Source: Ficedula albicollis
Lineage: Eukaryota > Chordata > Aves > Passeriformes > Muscicapidae
Length of the DNA: 64,000 nt
Assembly (NCBI RefSeq): GCF_000247815.1
Contig: NC_021677.1
Coordinates: 13,429,161 to 13,493,160 of the forward strand
Reading direction: 5' to 3'
Of this stretch, positions 39,301 through 53,100 are shown piece after piece. The translations under genes and the position numbers were made by a program. The notes beneath the pieces are model-generated. The model did no database searches, was not told the DNA's origin, and was given only the letters and a program-made list of their open reading frames with translations. Positions within the stretch are counted from its first letter, which is position 1. Each line of letters begins with the position of its first letter.

Positions 39301-42273
39301 GGATTCTGAAAATTTGGCACTTTGTCTTCCTGATCCTCCACAGTATAAAAATCACTAAGACTTGCAGGCAGTAGTATACTTTTATAAGGCATAAAACATT
39401 GAGTCCAAAATCTGCATAGATTTCAGCTTATGAACAAATCATAACAATTAAGTCTGTGTTGATTATGAATAGGTGTGAGATTAAAAATATCAGCACCATG
39501 CTTGGAAAGACTTTGTTTAAAAGCTATTACTAGTGAAAAATCACTCTCTTTAGTGGCTTTGCTGAGGCTCCTACTTCCAAAATGTCATTGCTTCTCACTT
39601 GAAAAGGTCAGCAAATGTTCCCCTCAGATCAGCCACCACAAGTTGTTCCTTAACTGAGGTCTATCAAAATAATCTGACTTTTTCAAATCACACAGTAGAG
39701 TATAAAGGAACCCAGATCACTGAGACAGCAGCTGATGAGAAGACAATACAAACAGATAAGTTTAGCTGATCCAAGGGATCTCCTGGAGAAGAAAAAGCTG
39801 ACCAGTAGGAAAGAGTGATGTCCCCAATCTCCTGTTCACTTACAAGTTTCATATCTGTCTACAGCCTTTAAAACTGCACTAAGCCCTCACTGGTTTCTCA
39901 GAATGCCTACACAGAGTTTAAAGACCAGAAGTGCATCTTGATTTATTTGACCTTCATGTTACTGACTACCTCTGCTTAAATATACCTAAAAACCTTACCA
40001 ATTTGTAGGTTTACACTCTCTCTGATTAATTTTGAATTGCTTAAAGGAAGCAATCTTGAGACTCCATCAAAATGAATATAAACAGCCACTCACCCTACTT
40101 CTAGATGCTAACAAACACTGAAAGAATAAATATCTGTAAAGCAAGGAAAAATGCAAAAATTGCCAGTCTGGTTTAGATAGAACAGAAGCTAGGAGAAACA
40201 CAAATAAAACATGTTTCTAACCCATGAAATACAGGGCAGATATTTTTGTTCTGGCTTGGCAATCCTGTACAGAGCAAACATTGCTGTAAAACCCAAAAGC
40301 AGCAGCGAAGGCTTTTTGGCTGTAGTTAAGCATTTTCTATCTCTTTTCATGTCTTGGCAGTTTTATCTGCACTATGGTAAGAAGGGTGGTTAACGCTAAT
40401 TTTCTCAAATCCAACTCAGATTACACTGATTGAAAAGACTGGCCATATCTTAATTTGAGGGTTTACAATAAGAAGATTAAAACAAACCAGCAGTATCTTT
40501 GTTTTTAAGCACTACACTCACTGAGCAGCAAACAAGTACCACATAAGAGAAAAAGTAGCTGTCATTATACCCCATCTCCAAAACATTTATGGTTTTTAAG
40601 AGAATTATCATTCTTCCAGAAACCTCCCATTTTCTTCTCCATACACCTTTACAGTACAGCTATTTTGGCCAAGACAGCAGCAGGGCTTTACCACATTTCC
40701 TCTGCTAAACAGGATTTTTCAAATGAGCAGCAAAGCCTGGGAGCAGCTGGAGCTTCAGAGGAGGATTGCCTCATTATCAGTAGCAAGAAGCAGAATAGAT
40801 GAAGCAGAGCAAAAAGCCAAGTTCTCCATTTGAAGGGACAGTTACTAGGTTTAAAAATCACAGCCTAAAATCAAGACTCTGCTGCTGGTATGTACATCTG
40901 TGTGCATTATTCTATAAAGACAACATCATAATAGGAGCCCTGTATGAATTTACAGCTTTTTGTATCTTTATGTAACATTAGTTTAATTTGAGAAACACGA
41001 TGGCAATTGAGTCATGTGAAAGAACGACCTAGATGCAATTAGAAACCACCACTTCTACCAGTTTCAGCAAGGCACTTTGAAAATATAATTAAATATTCAT
41101 GGCCATATTGTGACATAAGAGCCTACAACCAGCTTAAAAGAAACAAGAGGATTTGCACGACAGCCTGTCAATTAAAAAAGAAAAAAAAAATAATAAAAAG
41201 GTGTATTTGGCAAGACAAATTTTCCCTCCCAAATTGTTTTTACTCTAGCTTTGTCTCTCATTGCTAGAAACAATCAGAAACAACTAATTTTTACACAGAT
41301 GTAACATGTGATAAATATTGCATGAACAATTTTTTTTCAATTATCAGACAAAAGTTTTCATATATAGGAGATCATCAGTTGCACGCAAATTTAAGGAAGA
41401 AAAAGCCTAAAGTTTTAGAAAGCAAGAGAGATAGAACATTCAAAATTAGATCCAAAGCATGACCTAACAACTGAAAGTAGAGAAATGCAGAGATAATGCA
41501 TAATGAATGCCCAACAGTAAACTGATCAGTAAGCAGGAGGCACCCAGTTTAAGTCAGCACTGTAACATGGCAGTGAAAATTCAATGCCAGGATACGTCAT
41601 GGCAAGTATTTCCAGCACAGACAAGGAAATATTTTAAGCAGCCTTCAACTGTGCTTCAGCAAGTGTTTATCAGGAATATCATGCTAGGTTGAAGATGATC
41701 CACATTTAGAAACCATCAAATAGGTACATGAAAAAAGGGCTTTGTGTACCTGGGGAAGAGATCAGGACACATCAAGTACTCTGTCATTTGCAACAAGCCA
41801 GGGCTGATGGGTTTGGTAAAACACAGCAGGAGCAGGGAGCACGTGAGCTGAAGCAAAGCCAAGCTGGTGTCTGAGCCAGAGTGACTGGAGATGGGACACT
41901 GTGACATCTGACAGCCCAGGCACACACCCTGCAGGTGTGACTCCACTGCTGCTGGATGGCCACTACAGCTCCTGGCTTGTGCTTGTGCTGTGCTACACAG
42001 CTGTGGGAGCTGAGCCTTGCATTCCTCCCACTGCTCAGCACAGGCAGGGATTAATGTGAAATTTCTTCAGCCCTCTCTTCTGCAGGGTGGAGGACTGCTC
42101 TGCTTAAAAACAAACCAACCAACCAGGAATACAAATACCAGAGAAGGGAAAGTTGCCTTCATTAAAAAGCAGGAATGGCAGGAGACCAACAGATACCAGA
42201 CTGCCACTAGTTAATGCAAGTCAGAACCTCGAGTTCCCCAAATTTATTTCTAACACAATGTGATACACATACA

Positions 42274-42322
42274 GGGGGGGAAAAAAAAAGTAAAAAGCCC
42301 TCAAACAAACAAACAAACAAAC
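42274..42322. repeat. low-complexity: G7-A9 tract and (CAAA)n
   Basis: Seven G followed by nine A (42274-42289), then a short spacer and five CAAA units (42302-42322). Confidence 0.9.
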
Positions 42323-43130
42323 CCCAGATGCAATTAATCAGTCCATGAGATAACAATGTGGTGAAAATCAGACGACACAACAGAGTCAATACCTGCTTGC
42401 AGACATTAGGCACAAAAGGCAATTCACCAGTATTTCATAACACTGTTCATGCAAAGAATTTGTTGCTGTTTGTAAATACCAATATTTTGGATTCTACTAC
42501 ATCTCTAAAACCATGAAACTTCTCCAATTGTGCAAACGCCTACTTGTTTCAAACTCCAGAACTTCTGAATCAAGAATTCTCAATAGAAGGCCTTCATCTG
42601 TAACATACTAGAAGATAATCTGAGTTTACCCTGCTAAGCTACATGCAAAGTAGATTTAACTCTTCTTGTGTCCTTACACTGCCTTGGTTCCAACAACAGT
42701 ACTGGAATCTCCTCCTTACTCCCCCACCAACCAAATGAATGACAAGGGCATTTTCCTCTTGCTGGCAAAGCAGGAGCTCAATTATCACACAAAATTTCAT
42801 TAGGAATATTCCTTCTTCTGATACGATTCCATAATGTCAGGAATCTCAGCCTGCTCTGGATTCATTAGATTGTCCCAGAAGGACAAATCCACTTTGTTGC
42901 TGTTCAACCTGTGCAGCCAGCATGTCCAGCCTACTGAGACATGGATGTTAAAAGCTTCAAATGATCAAACTAAATCGAGAGAAAGGAAGATATTCCTGCT
43001 TCATCCATAAAAGGACAAACAGCAATACCCAAAATCTTGCTCCAATTAATCTGAGGAGGATTTTGGAGTGTAAGCTTCATCCTTTCCCAGCAAAGAATAG
43101 CAGGGACAGAAAAGCCTACACAGGAGGTTT

Positions 43131-43305
43131 CAGGCAATCATTTGGCCCAATCTTTTGCTGAAAATGAGACCTTAGATGATCCAGGGTAATCCAAACTGAA
43201 TCTTGAATACTTCCAGCAAGGGAAATTCCACTCCTCCTCTAATCAACCTACTCCAATATTTAACTGTTCCCAAAATGAAGAATCACCTTTCCTGACTTAT
43301 CAGGG
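43131..43305 (-). mobile_element. old, degraded CR1 fragment
   Basis: The plus strand keeps the order of reverse-complement CR1 blocks in worn form: AATCATTTGGCCCAATC, TTGAATACTTCCAGCAAGGG, AAATTCCACTCCTCCTC, CCTACTCCAATATTTAACTG and AAAATGAAGAATCACCTTTC. The match to the usual wording (CTTCCAGGGATGGAG, CCTGTTCCAGTGTTTGACCA, GTGAAGAATTTTTTCC) is clearly lower than for the other four copies. The 705-bp tandem duplication begins inside it. Confidence 0.6.
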
Positions 43306-44629
43306 CTGACAGGGAAGGCTTGGGAATGCCATACTTGGATGGAAGAGTGTAGTGCTTTTACAGCCCCTTCAAAGATTTTAAGCACAATCCTTGTCACACA
43401 GCTTTTCTTGGGTGTGCATTTTTCAAAAGTATTGAGGGGGGGAAGAGAGGATGGATTTGCTAAGCTCTTACTTATGCTAGAAATAAGTATTATGTTAAAT
43501 GAAACATTCATGTATTTTTAATCAATACACCACAAGTACTAGTCTTGGCCATAGAACAGCTGACAAGAACCACCACACTATATTTTATATATATGGAATG
43601 TATTTGGCTAAGAGGCACTTGCTCATTAGCACTTCAGCAAGAAGAGTCATGCAAAGTGGCATTAGTCAGGGAAATACACATTTCCAATACTCTGGGCCAG
43701 CCTTGCCTTCAATCCAACAAAAAGCTTCTGGCAGGCAGCTAAGAGCTCCCATTTGCAAAGAGAGGTGGTATTTGGCATCTTTACTCAGACCCCACTTCCT
43801 GGAATCATGTAATGACTTGAGAATGCATGCTTTCATCTTAGAAAGATGGTCCTGAAATTCACATTTTAAGAGGAAAAAACATACATGATGCACCCTGAAA
43901 ATGCTCAGGGAAAAAAAAAAAAAAAAAGGAAATAACTCCTCCTCTAATCAACCTACTCCAATATTTAACTGTTCCCAAAATGAAGAATCACCTTTCCTGA
44001 CTTATCAGGGCTGACAGGGAAGGCTTGGGAATGCCATACTTGGATGGAAGAGTGTAGTGCTTTTACAGCCCCTTCAAAGATTTTAAGCACAATCCTTGTC
44101 ACACAGCTTTTCTTGGGTGTGCATTTTTCAAAAGTATTGAGGGGGGGAAGAGAGGATGGATTTGCTAAGCTCTTACTTATGCTAGAAATAAGTATTATGT
44201 TAAATGAAACATTCATGTATTTTTAATCAATACACCACAAGTACTAGTCTTGGCCATAGAACAGCTAACAAGAACCACCACACTATATTTTATATATATG
44301 GAATGTATTTGGCTAAGAGGCACTTGCTCATTAGCACTTCAGCAAGAAGAGTCATGCAAAGTGGCATTAGTCAGGGAAATACACATTTCCAATACTCTGG
44401 GCCAGCCTTGCCTTCAATCCAACAAAAAGCTTCTGGCAGGCAGCTAAGAGCTCCCATTTGCAAAGAGAGGTGGTATTTGGCATCTTTACTCAGACCCCAC
44501 TTCCTGGAATCATGTAATGACTTGAGAATGCATGCTTTCATCTTAGAAAGATGGTCCTGAAATTCACATTTTAAGAGGAAAAAAAATACATGATGCACCC
44601 TGAAAATGCTCAGGGAAAAAAAAAAAAAA
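43230..44629. repeat. 705-bp tandem duplication, nearly identical
   Basis: Copy 1 is 43230-43934 and copy 2 is 43935-44629. All internal landmarks are offset by exactly 705 bp. I see only two substitutions (AGCTGACAAG against AGCTAACAAG at about 43562/44267, and C against A at 43880/44585) plus poly-A length: 17 A at 43911 and 14 A at 44616. Copy 1 ends in the poly-A run plus GGAAATA, and copy 2 restarts at ACTCCTCCTCTAATC. The break point inside the old CR1 also has GGGAAATTCC before ACTCCTCC, so there is microhomology (GGAAAT) at the junction. The four paired open frames (83, 60, 118 and 65 codons) are just repeated non-coding sequence. Confidence 0.97.
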
Positions 44630-45785
44630 GAGAGAACTATGTGGGTATAAATAAAGAGTAAGACGCCAGTAAATCTAGAAAATGTTAAACAGTTCTGAAG
44701 TATAGATTCCAGACATTCTACTGCACTCCACAGATAAATTATAATCAGGTGCACAATTATGCTGTTTTTTTCATTTTACTCGGAAGTTGCTCCTAGCTCC
44801 TAAACCTTAACAGTTTCCCTTGTATGTTCTTTTCCCTTCCCCTGCAACAAAAAAATCAGAATTTGACCTCATAGAGGCAGTAGTTCAAAATGAGTTTAAA
44901 TAAAGCAAAACCAAGTACAATTCTTTGGCTTTACTATTTCTCAGTTGCCCCATCTATCCCTCATTTCTATGTACCCTTTTAAAACTAAACAAGCCATATA
45001 AACTATTGGCTTAAGTGGCACCAAAAAAAGTTCCATTCAACTAAATTCCACAAAGAAGCAAAGGCAATTTGGTGATTTTCTCATAAAGCTGTTGTAGCCC
45101 CTCACAATGGAAATCCAAGTAAAACACACGGAAAAGCAACCATTAGAACTAAGCTCAGCAAAGTCTTAAAGAAGAATTAGAGCAAGACAATCACAGATGC
45201 CTGCACTGACATTTTAAAGTTGATTGTACCTGGCTTGAAGTTTTGCTACAGCATCACTGACAGTAATGGAGTTCAGTAGCAGTGGTTTGATTGAAAATAA
45301 AAAAGGTTTTTAAAAACAAATATTTATTCACAAATATTTTAGCTCATACCCTGAAAATCACAATAAACAATGAAGATTTGAACTAACATCCCTCTCACAG
45401 AGCTCTCTACCATTCTTTGAAAAAAAATCCAATACAAGGACTCCTCTTCAGGGCTTATTTATGAAGCCTATGAAGTTTCAAATTTATGAAGTTTTATGGC
45501 TGTATTATGTTATTTAAGCAAATTGAGCCAGAATAAATAAGCATTTCGTGCACAGAGTACTCCTAAGATGCTAAAACAAGGTGCTAAAATTCAGGCTTGC
45601 CTTTAAGGGTGCTTTGCCATATATAGCCACTCTTCACAGCATAGAGCTAAAACAGATACCCATGCAAAAGTCAACCAAAGCCAAGCTTAACAAACCTTCT
45701 GAATTTACTAAGTTTTAAACAACACTACACTAGAGAGTATGTAGAGCTGCCATTTGGAGGGTGAAGAAATGCTGACAGAAACCTC

Positions 45786-45845
45786 ATGACATCCAAGAAA
45801 TGACATCCAAGAAAAGCAAATGCATGCTCAAGCAAATGCATGCTC
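45786..45845. repeat. two adjacent small tandem duplications (14 bp and 16 bp)
   Basis: ATGACATCCAAGAA at 45786 and 45800, followed directly by AAGCAAATGCATGCTC at 45814 and 45830. Two different units are each doubled back to back. Confidence 0.9.
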
Positions 45846-46252
45846 GTGGGATGGAATAAACCCAGGCAGCAAAGGCTGGAGACTGCTGGCTAAAAAACAG
45901 CTTTTTACAAAGGGCTCCTATGGGTCTTTGTGAAGAAGTTGAACACAATTTATTTATTTATGACACTATTTTCCTTCTACATCTTGACCTCTTCACTGTG
46001 TTAGAGCAGGGAAATGCAGAAAACAAATAAAAGAATATATTCCAAGAGAGTAATTACACATCTTCAGGTTTCCCAGAACAAGCAGTACCAGGAAAGCAGG
46101 GTCAGGAACAGCTAGTCTCAAAACCAAGAACAAGCATATCACAATAAGCTGGTTCACTAATAAGGACTGGAGGGTACTGCAGAATAGTACAAGCTGACAA
46201 AAAGAGTTATGGAAGCCTCAACATACTTTGCCAACTGCAAGTTCCTTGTCCC

Positions 46253-46388
46253 CAACACCTGGAAAACATACCTGACAAAAATCAGTTTCAAGACCCTCCT
46301 CACACACAGAGCTCCTTTGGCAACACCTGGAAAACATACCTGACAAAAATCAGTTTCAAGACCCTCCTCACACACAGAGCTCCTTTGG
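46253..46388. repeat. 68-bp perfect tandem duplication
   Basis: Units 46253-46320 and 46321-46388 start CAACACCTGGAAAACATACC and are identical by eye. The length is not a multiple of three. Confidence 0.95.
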
Positions 46389-47761
46389 TCCTCTGGGTGA
46401 ACTCTCCAGAAGATTAGAATACTTCCATTATTTTCATGAAGCTGAATTTTCTCACTCTGAATAAAGATGAAGCTTCAACAAAAGTAGAAGTGGAAAATTA
46501 CACCACTGATGCTCATTGTCAGAGAGAGATACACTGAGATTTTTGAAATAAGAAATACACCTTCTTTCAATTTTAAAAATACATGACATTCCTATAAAAC
46601 AGGCTTTGATAAGAATGTTTTCAACTTACATTTTATTCCAGTATTTCTGTTTTCCCACTGTCTCAGGAATACTCACAAATGTAGATATAACCATACACCA
46701 TGCTATTCTACAGATTCATCAAGAAATTTTATTGGCTTAAACCTGTCTTCTTTAAAGTGCACATTTAAACATAAAATTTTATATTCTTCCTGCCTGCCAA
46801 TTCAGAAGAGAGATTTTGTCTAAATCTGACCAAGTTGTTTCCTTCTCCAATTTTGCTGAATTCTTTCTGAACTATTTTTATAATTCTGAAAATTGTAGCC
46901 CCTCATCAAAATAGAGACATCTAAAATAATTGACATCTTAATTGCAATCTGTATTTCCAGTGAAGAAGAAATGCAGAGCATCAAATGTGCGACATGCCCA
47001 TTTTAAAGAAAATGCCTCATTCCTGCAATTCTTTTTTTTCTTTTTACATTAAACAGTATTCTGTTATTTAGAAATCCTCACAACTGATACACTGGAGCTT
47101 AATTTTGGAATTATTTCTCACTGATTATATGCCATAATCACCACTACATTCTACCAATATAATCTCTTTTTGTAGATAAAAAGTTCCTGTTTCCAACTCT
47201 TCCCCACTCAAAAGCACAGAAATAGCCACACTTTATCTAATAAAACTCTTAGGGCTTAAGAAATAGTCTAGTAAGCTTTGTTACAAAACAAAATAACAAA
47301 ATACCAAAACCCAACTCACAATTCCTAAGCTCTTTGTTGGATTTCATTATGAAATAGACGTAGGACAACATTCAAATTCACCACCTTAAGTTAAAATATG
47401 AGTTTGTTTCGCCATCTGTGGAAACTATTCTGCAGGCAGCCAATACCACAAAGATCAATAAACCCTATAATGGATTTCCTTCCCAAACCTTTGCAAAATA
47501 ACTCCACATTAGCATAAAAAGCAGACAGCAGAAGATTGCAGATTAGCTGCAGTTTTCAACACGACTACATAAACATCTGAACAATAAACAATTTATCCTA
47601 TTTATTCAAATGAATCACTTCAATTTGCTCACCAGGAACTATATATGGGCAGGTAACCCTTCTGCTTTCTGGGATACACAGCAGTGTGCCTCCTGTAATT
47701 TGCTTTAATCCACAAACACTTCAGGAACGCTGTCCAGCAGCTGAGTCCCATTCCCTACATC

Positions 47762-47878
47762 GCCAATAAATGCCTTCTGCAGAAGTATAAGGAAGGCAGG
47801 CCATCTTGCAGAAAAGGCTTGCCAATAGATGCCTTCTGCAGAAGTGTAAGGAAGGCAGGCCATCTTGCAGAAAAGGCT
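47762..47878. repeat. 59-bp tandem duplication
   Basis: Units 47762-47820 and 47821-47878 differ at two positions (GCCAATAAATG against GCCAATAGATG; AGTATAAGG against AGTGTAAGG). Confidence 0.95.
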
Positions 47879-50081
47879 CCCATTGCATTCATCTCTACAA
47901 TTTAGCTGGCCTTTCTTGAAGCTGTTAAGCAACACATTTTGTTAAATGTCACACCAAGTGCATTCCATGAGATGGAATGTACCATGGTGTCCCCGCAGAA
48001 AGCACATCCTCCCACCACAGCTGTACATTTGAATGCTTCTTTGTAATCCTTGTTTGAAAAAAACAAAACAACAACAACAAAAAAAGGACAAAAATATCAA
48101 GATTTTTACAGTAGTAACTCTCCATGCACCAAAAGAATAGCTTGGTATTTTCCAACGTTCTTGAAAAGGAAATGTCTCCCCATCTGAAAAAGTAGCAGAA
48201 CAAAGTGCCCCATAGCCAGGAAATTCTGCAAACCTAAAGCACCTATCAGAGCATATCAGTGATCTAACCTGGGTGTCTGCATATCCTCATATTCAGTTTC
48301 CATACATTAAAACCTAAGCTGTGTTAAAACAATTCATATCTGTATTCTAAACTTCACAAGACATTCATTGTCTATAAGCATTGGTAAAGTACCCATTTTT
48401 TTAAACAAAAGTTTAATGCTCACTCTTCCAATAAAACTTTAACAAAGGCATTGTTTAGCAAATTGCTACTTTTTCCTAACTCTGTCAAAGGATTTTTGGC
48501 ATAGTAACTTCAACTTAAAGCTCACATGAAATCCAAGGTAAGCTTTCATGGGTAAAACTATTAATTTTAATTACCCATTGTTTTTATTTAACTGGAGCTA
48601 TTTTAGTTCTGCTCAGGGAAGTGACAGACATAAAAAGCAAAGGCTAGGTAAGAGGGATCTAAGAAGATTAATGTCATAAAAAGTAAAATAAAATTACTGC
48701 AGTTAGGAAGCATATAAACCAGACTTTGAAGGACAACTGCCAAATCTCAAGAAATGTCTGCTCTCCTGGGAGGTGAAAATCCCTAATGTGCTGTGCTTAA
48801 TTCTCATCTGGCATGCAGTTCCACTGAATGCATCATTTTCTAAAAAGCTGAAAAGTCCAACAAAGATCCCACTACTACTGAATAGAACAGCCCCACCTCC
48901 TGCCTTCCCAAAGCTTGCTCTGCACTGGTACTGGTGCCTGTGCAGCCCTGCAGCAATGCAAAGGGCAAGTGATTCAGCTGAGATCAGTCTCTATAGGATG
49001 TGTTTCTAGCTAGACCAAGAAGTGAGCTGGGCCATCAGGCTGCCAAAAAAGTGTTCAGGACTGGTCAGGAAAGGGCTGCAATACTGTGGAAATGTGGGCA
49101 TCCTCCTCATTGACAGCTCACTCTCGGATTAATTTAAGCCCCACTGAAATTTATTAGCCAGCCCAATTTGTGGTGTGCTCATCCACAGCCATCAAGAAAG
49201 GACTTTACACCTTTCCCTTCTAATGAAATTGAAGTTGTTGAATTAATTTGCCTCTAACTCAGCCGTGCAGTAATCCAAGGCTCACTGAAATCAGCAAGCT
49301 CCAGATTAGACCTTTAATGACCTAGAGTGGTGAAAGGACACAGTTTTGTTTCCTTGTCCTTTGTTTCCCAGAAATGCTCAGAAACAGGCACATGCTAGTT
49401 CCCTTGCCTCTTCCACTCCCACACAATGGCTGTAAGTAGCCCTGTGTCTGGTGGCAAAACCCACTCCAGCCAAACACATAACACCCCTCTGACCAAAACA
49501 GCAACCCAAGAGAGAAATTCCAAGTGCTGGGAAAAAACAACAAACCTTCCAGGGCATCATTTGAAGCCTCTCAGAATACACAATGAACGTGGCTATGGTG
49601 GAGTGAGAGGAACTGAGAAACGGTACCATACAGAAGACAAAAGTACAAAACTACCCAAGGTCACTTATTTTTAAAAAAAGTCTTGATTCTTTTCTATACA
49701 TGCATTCTAGATACTAAAAAAAGGTGAACATCTACTGAAATAAAGGGAAAAATGAATACTTTTTAAAATAGTATAACCTTCAAAATAGGTACTGCAGTAC
49801 CCTTAATGATTTATTCATGGATTTTCTGACTTGCACGACTCCAGTTCTTTGTTTTTCACATAGATACTCTCACTGACAGAAAACAGTATTTTGTTAGCTG
49901 TTAGGAATCTGAAAGCTCACAACAGCTATTGTCACAAATGAGAAGCAAAACTAAGTCTTTGTTGAACAGCTTAATTACATGCAGGCAGAAAACATTTGAG
50001 GACCAAACTGAACATGGAAAAATAGCAAGATATCTGAGTCTGTGTTCAGACTCTATTTAAAAATCAAAATTTTGTTTAATC

Positions 50082-50189
50082 GTTTAATCCCAGAGTATCT
50101 AGACCCATTATATGTTATACCACAGAAGCAACTATCCTGTTTAATCCCAGAGTATCTCATTATATGTTATACCACAGAAGCAACTATCC
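50082..50189. repeat. 57-bp tandem duplication with 6-bp deletion
   Basis: Units 50082-50138 and 50139-50189 start GTTTAATCCCAGAGTATCT. The second lacks the six bases AGACCC. Confidence 0.95.
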
Positions 50190-53100
50190 ATTCTCAAATA
50201 ATAATATGAATTTCAAGTAAGACAGCATTACTGTTTTCTTTTATAAATACCTGTTATTCCATCAGTCCCAGACTAGTAGAAAGCTGAAAATACTGCATAG
50301 CAAGGAGAGAGCTCTCCTCTCTGGACCCAAATCAACAAGGACAGCAGTTAACATGTAGGTATTAATTTCAGGATTTTTATTGAAAGCATTTAAAGAAAAC
50401 TCTTTACCCAAGTAAGTGACTTTTCTAGTCCTGTTCCAAAAGATCCACCATTAACCAGGTACCAGCTGCACAGAGAATTGGTAGAAAGCAGCTGCACATT
50501 AACTTTCCACATAAGACACATTCTTGTATCTCCAAGCATCTATTGCTGAGCTAGTCACTGCATTGCAGTCCCCTGCATTTCACATTGGAAAGCAAGGAAA
50601 TTTGGAGGGGAAAGTCACCTGATCTCTTTTTAGATGTCAAGATCCATGAAGTAGCCCTGGAAATGACATTCTGCTGCCTATACATGAACCCAAAAGTGAC
50701 TTTCTTAGGTGTCATCTCTATGTTACCTACAGCTAGACAAGAAGTAAGTCTGTTAATATGATTTCTTTCTAGCTGATGGCTTCAAAGAAGAGCCATGAGT
50801 GAACATCACATTTAGCAGCTGGGCAATCATAAAATAACCAAGTCCCCACAAGAGTAAGCGTGGTTTGGCAATAGCACAGAATTTAGAACACTTTGTTTTG
50901 CATACTTACCCTTCTGGCAACCGACATCACACGGTCACATCAGGACACAAGGCTCCCAGACACTCTCAGTGCCATCCCTCTTTCCCCTCTTATAGGGTAA
51001 GAAAACCCATAATTCTACTAAAAAACACAATTTCAGTATTCTTAGTAAAGACGATTCTAGAAAACAGCCCACATAAAAATGCCTTTAAGCACAATATTAG
51101 TGAATAAAATAGCACAAGGAATGACAGATGCTAAACGCAGAACCAAAACAACACTTCCACTGAAGTAACAGTCAACAAAGTAAAAGCACACTTAAAACTA
51201 ATCCCACTTAATTCTTTATGAATACTTTACTACTTTAGGCAAAATAAACTACAGGGCAATTAAAAAACATTTAAATTATTTGCATCTGTATTTATGAACA
51301 CTACTGTAAAAGTGTTTCTAAATGTAAAACTTTTTAATGGACAGGATAGAAAATAATTTTGGGATTAATTGTATAGATTTACATTTTTAATTATAACTGT
51401 ACCATATGGCTTTATGTACAAGTACACACATATACTTTTATTTATATACATTATATATTTTTATATGAAGTATTCTGCCAACATTTCTGCTCATTCTAAG
51501 ACCACACTGAAAAGATTTATAAGCTAAAATATTAACTACCAAGTAATTTATTAAATTAATAGCTATTGTTCTTCAGCCAAGAACAGCATACTGCTGAATA
51601 CCCTCAAGACACACAGTATTTACTGAGATACACATAGAATTGTGCAACTTCTACTGAATACTTAGAAGTTTCTTGCTCGTAAAACCTGGATATATAATAC
51701 AAAAAATTAAAATGAAATATATATTAAAAATGCTGTTCAGCTAGTGCTATCACAGCATTTTTTGCAAACACAATTGTGCCAGGAAAGAAGCCCATAGAAA
51801 TAGGAATACAGAGATACTGAAAAGAGTACCTTTTAGATTGGAGCCTTCAGGATCAGATTACATTAGGAATATCCAACGACACAAAGGAAGTGAACACTGT
51901 TAGAACCAATCTATGCCAAAACTGAAAATACATTTAAATGGCTGAATTGGCATCACAAGAAAGTCTAGCCAAGGAGCCTTTATCCATTTTCTAAGGCAGG
52001 ACTGCAGTTTGTCCTGGATCAGCAGGGAGTATAGGAGTCATGTGCAGCAGGACTCCAATTTGGAAATTATTTCAAAAAAGGAAGGCACTGCACATTGTGT
52101 AACTTCCAAATACACATGGGGAAAGTACACTGAATTATAATTTGGCCATTTGATTCTGACTATAACAAAGTCGCCCAGAGTACTTGGAGGAATTAATTCA
52201 AACTTTAAAGTCTGGGGAGAAAAAAACAACAACAAAAACCCAACTCACAACATTTAGTCATCACACTGATGCAAATGATGACTAAGTGTAACTAGTTTGG
52301 AATGACATTGTTTGAAACACTATTAATCAAATAATTTGAGTGAGAAGCAGGCAAGGAATCTGAAGGCAGTGAGACTGGGAATATGCCACCCAGAAACAGA
52401 ACAACAGGGGAGAAAAGCCCAAGAAAGAAATAGAGAGTAAGAAATGCCCTACCTGATAAATGAATCTAATCCTGTATACCTGCCACTTCCACTTCCTTTT
52501 TCAAACAAAAAAGATGCAAATAAACATATGAATGAAAGAATGATAACTGCTCAAAGGTTAGTTAAAAATAGCAAAATATTTACTTTAAGACAGGTAAAGT
52601 AAAGACCTTTCTGTCCCTTTTTTCACTTCCAGAACTATACCAGCAACCACAGTCTCTGCTATAATTTCTACACAGCCTGAAACCTTAACTCTTTATCAAA
52701 ATGTCTGACTATGTCAAAGTACAGTATTTTCTATACAGACAGAAATTATGTTTCTTCAAAGTACCCTGTTTTAAAATGCAGGACTCTGACAGCCTAACTT
52801 TCCCAGTTTTAATGCATTCCCTAGAATACTTCAGAAAAAGTTAAACTATGGGACAGTAGAAATGCATATCAGGAATGTAACAGCATGCAAAAATGAATCT
52901 GTGACAAGCCTGGGGTTTATAAGATTGTAACTACATTAATTTTCAAGGCATTTAGATTTTCCTTAAGCTTATTTGAGTGACCCATTATTTTACATTCCTC
53001 GTTTTCCATCCATTAAAATTCCACTTATGGATTCTTCTCATAACTGTCAGCACACTCAGCTTACTTGAAAGGCTATTGTTAAAAGCTCATACAAAAGGAA

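Larger units (their letters stand above)
30061..43130. other. AT-rich non-coding DNA
   Basis: No gene supported over 13 kb. It contains duplications at 33414-33665 and 36218-36331 and low-complexity tracts at 32060-32076 (G5 A G2 A9) and 42274-42322. A GC-richer patch at about 41780-42080 is CpG-poor and without a gene signal. A plus-strand donor-like site at about 34213 follows a good pyrimidine tract, but the frame in between has a stop. Confidence 0.65.

Noticed and set aside
41780..42080. GC-richer patch as a second CpG island
   Set aside because: It is CpG-poor; no promoter-like composition.
43260..44754. Pairs of identical open frames of 60-127 codons on both strands
   Set aside because: They are explained by the 705-bp duplication of non-coding DNA; no motif, and frames on both strands are equally open.
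48616..48646. 31-bp plus-strand micro-exon candidate (CTGCTCAG acceptor, GCTAG-GTAAGAG donor)
   Set aside because: Too short for any statistical support and no partner exons nearby.
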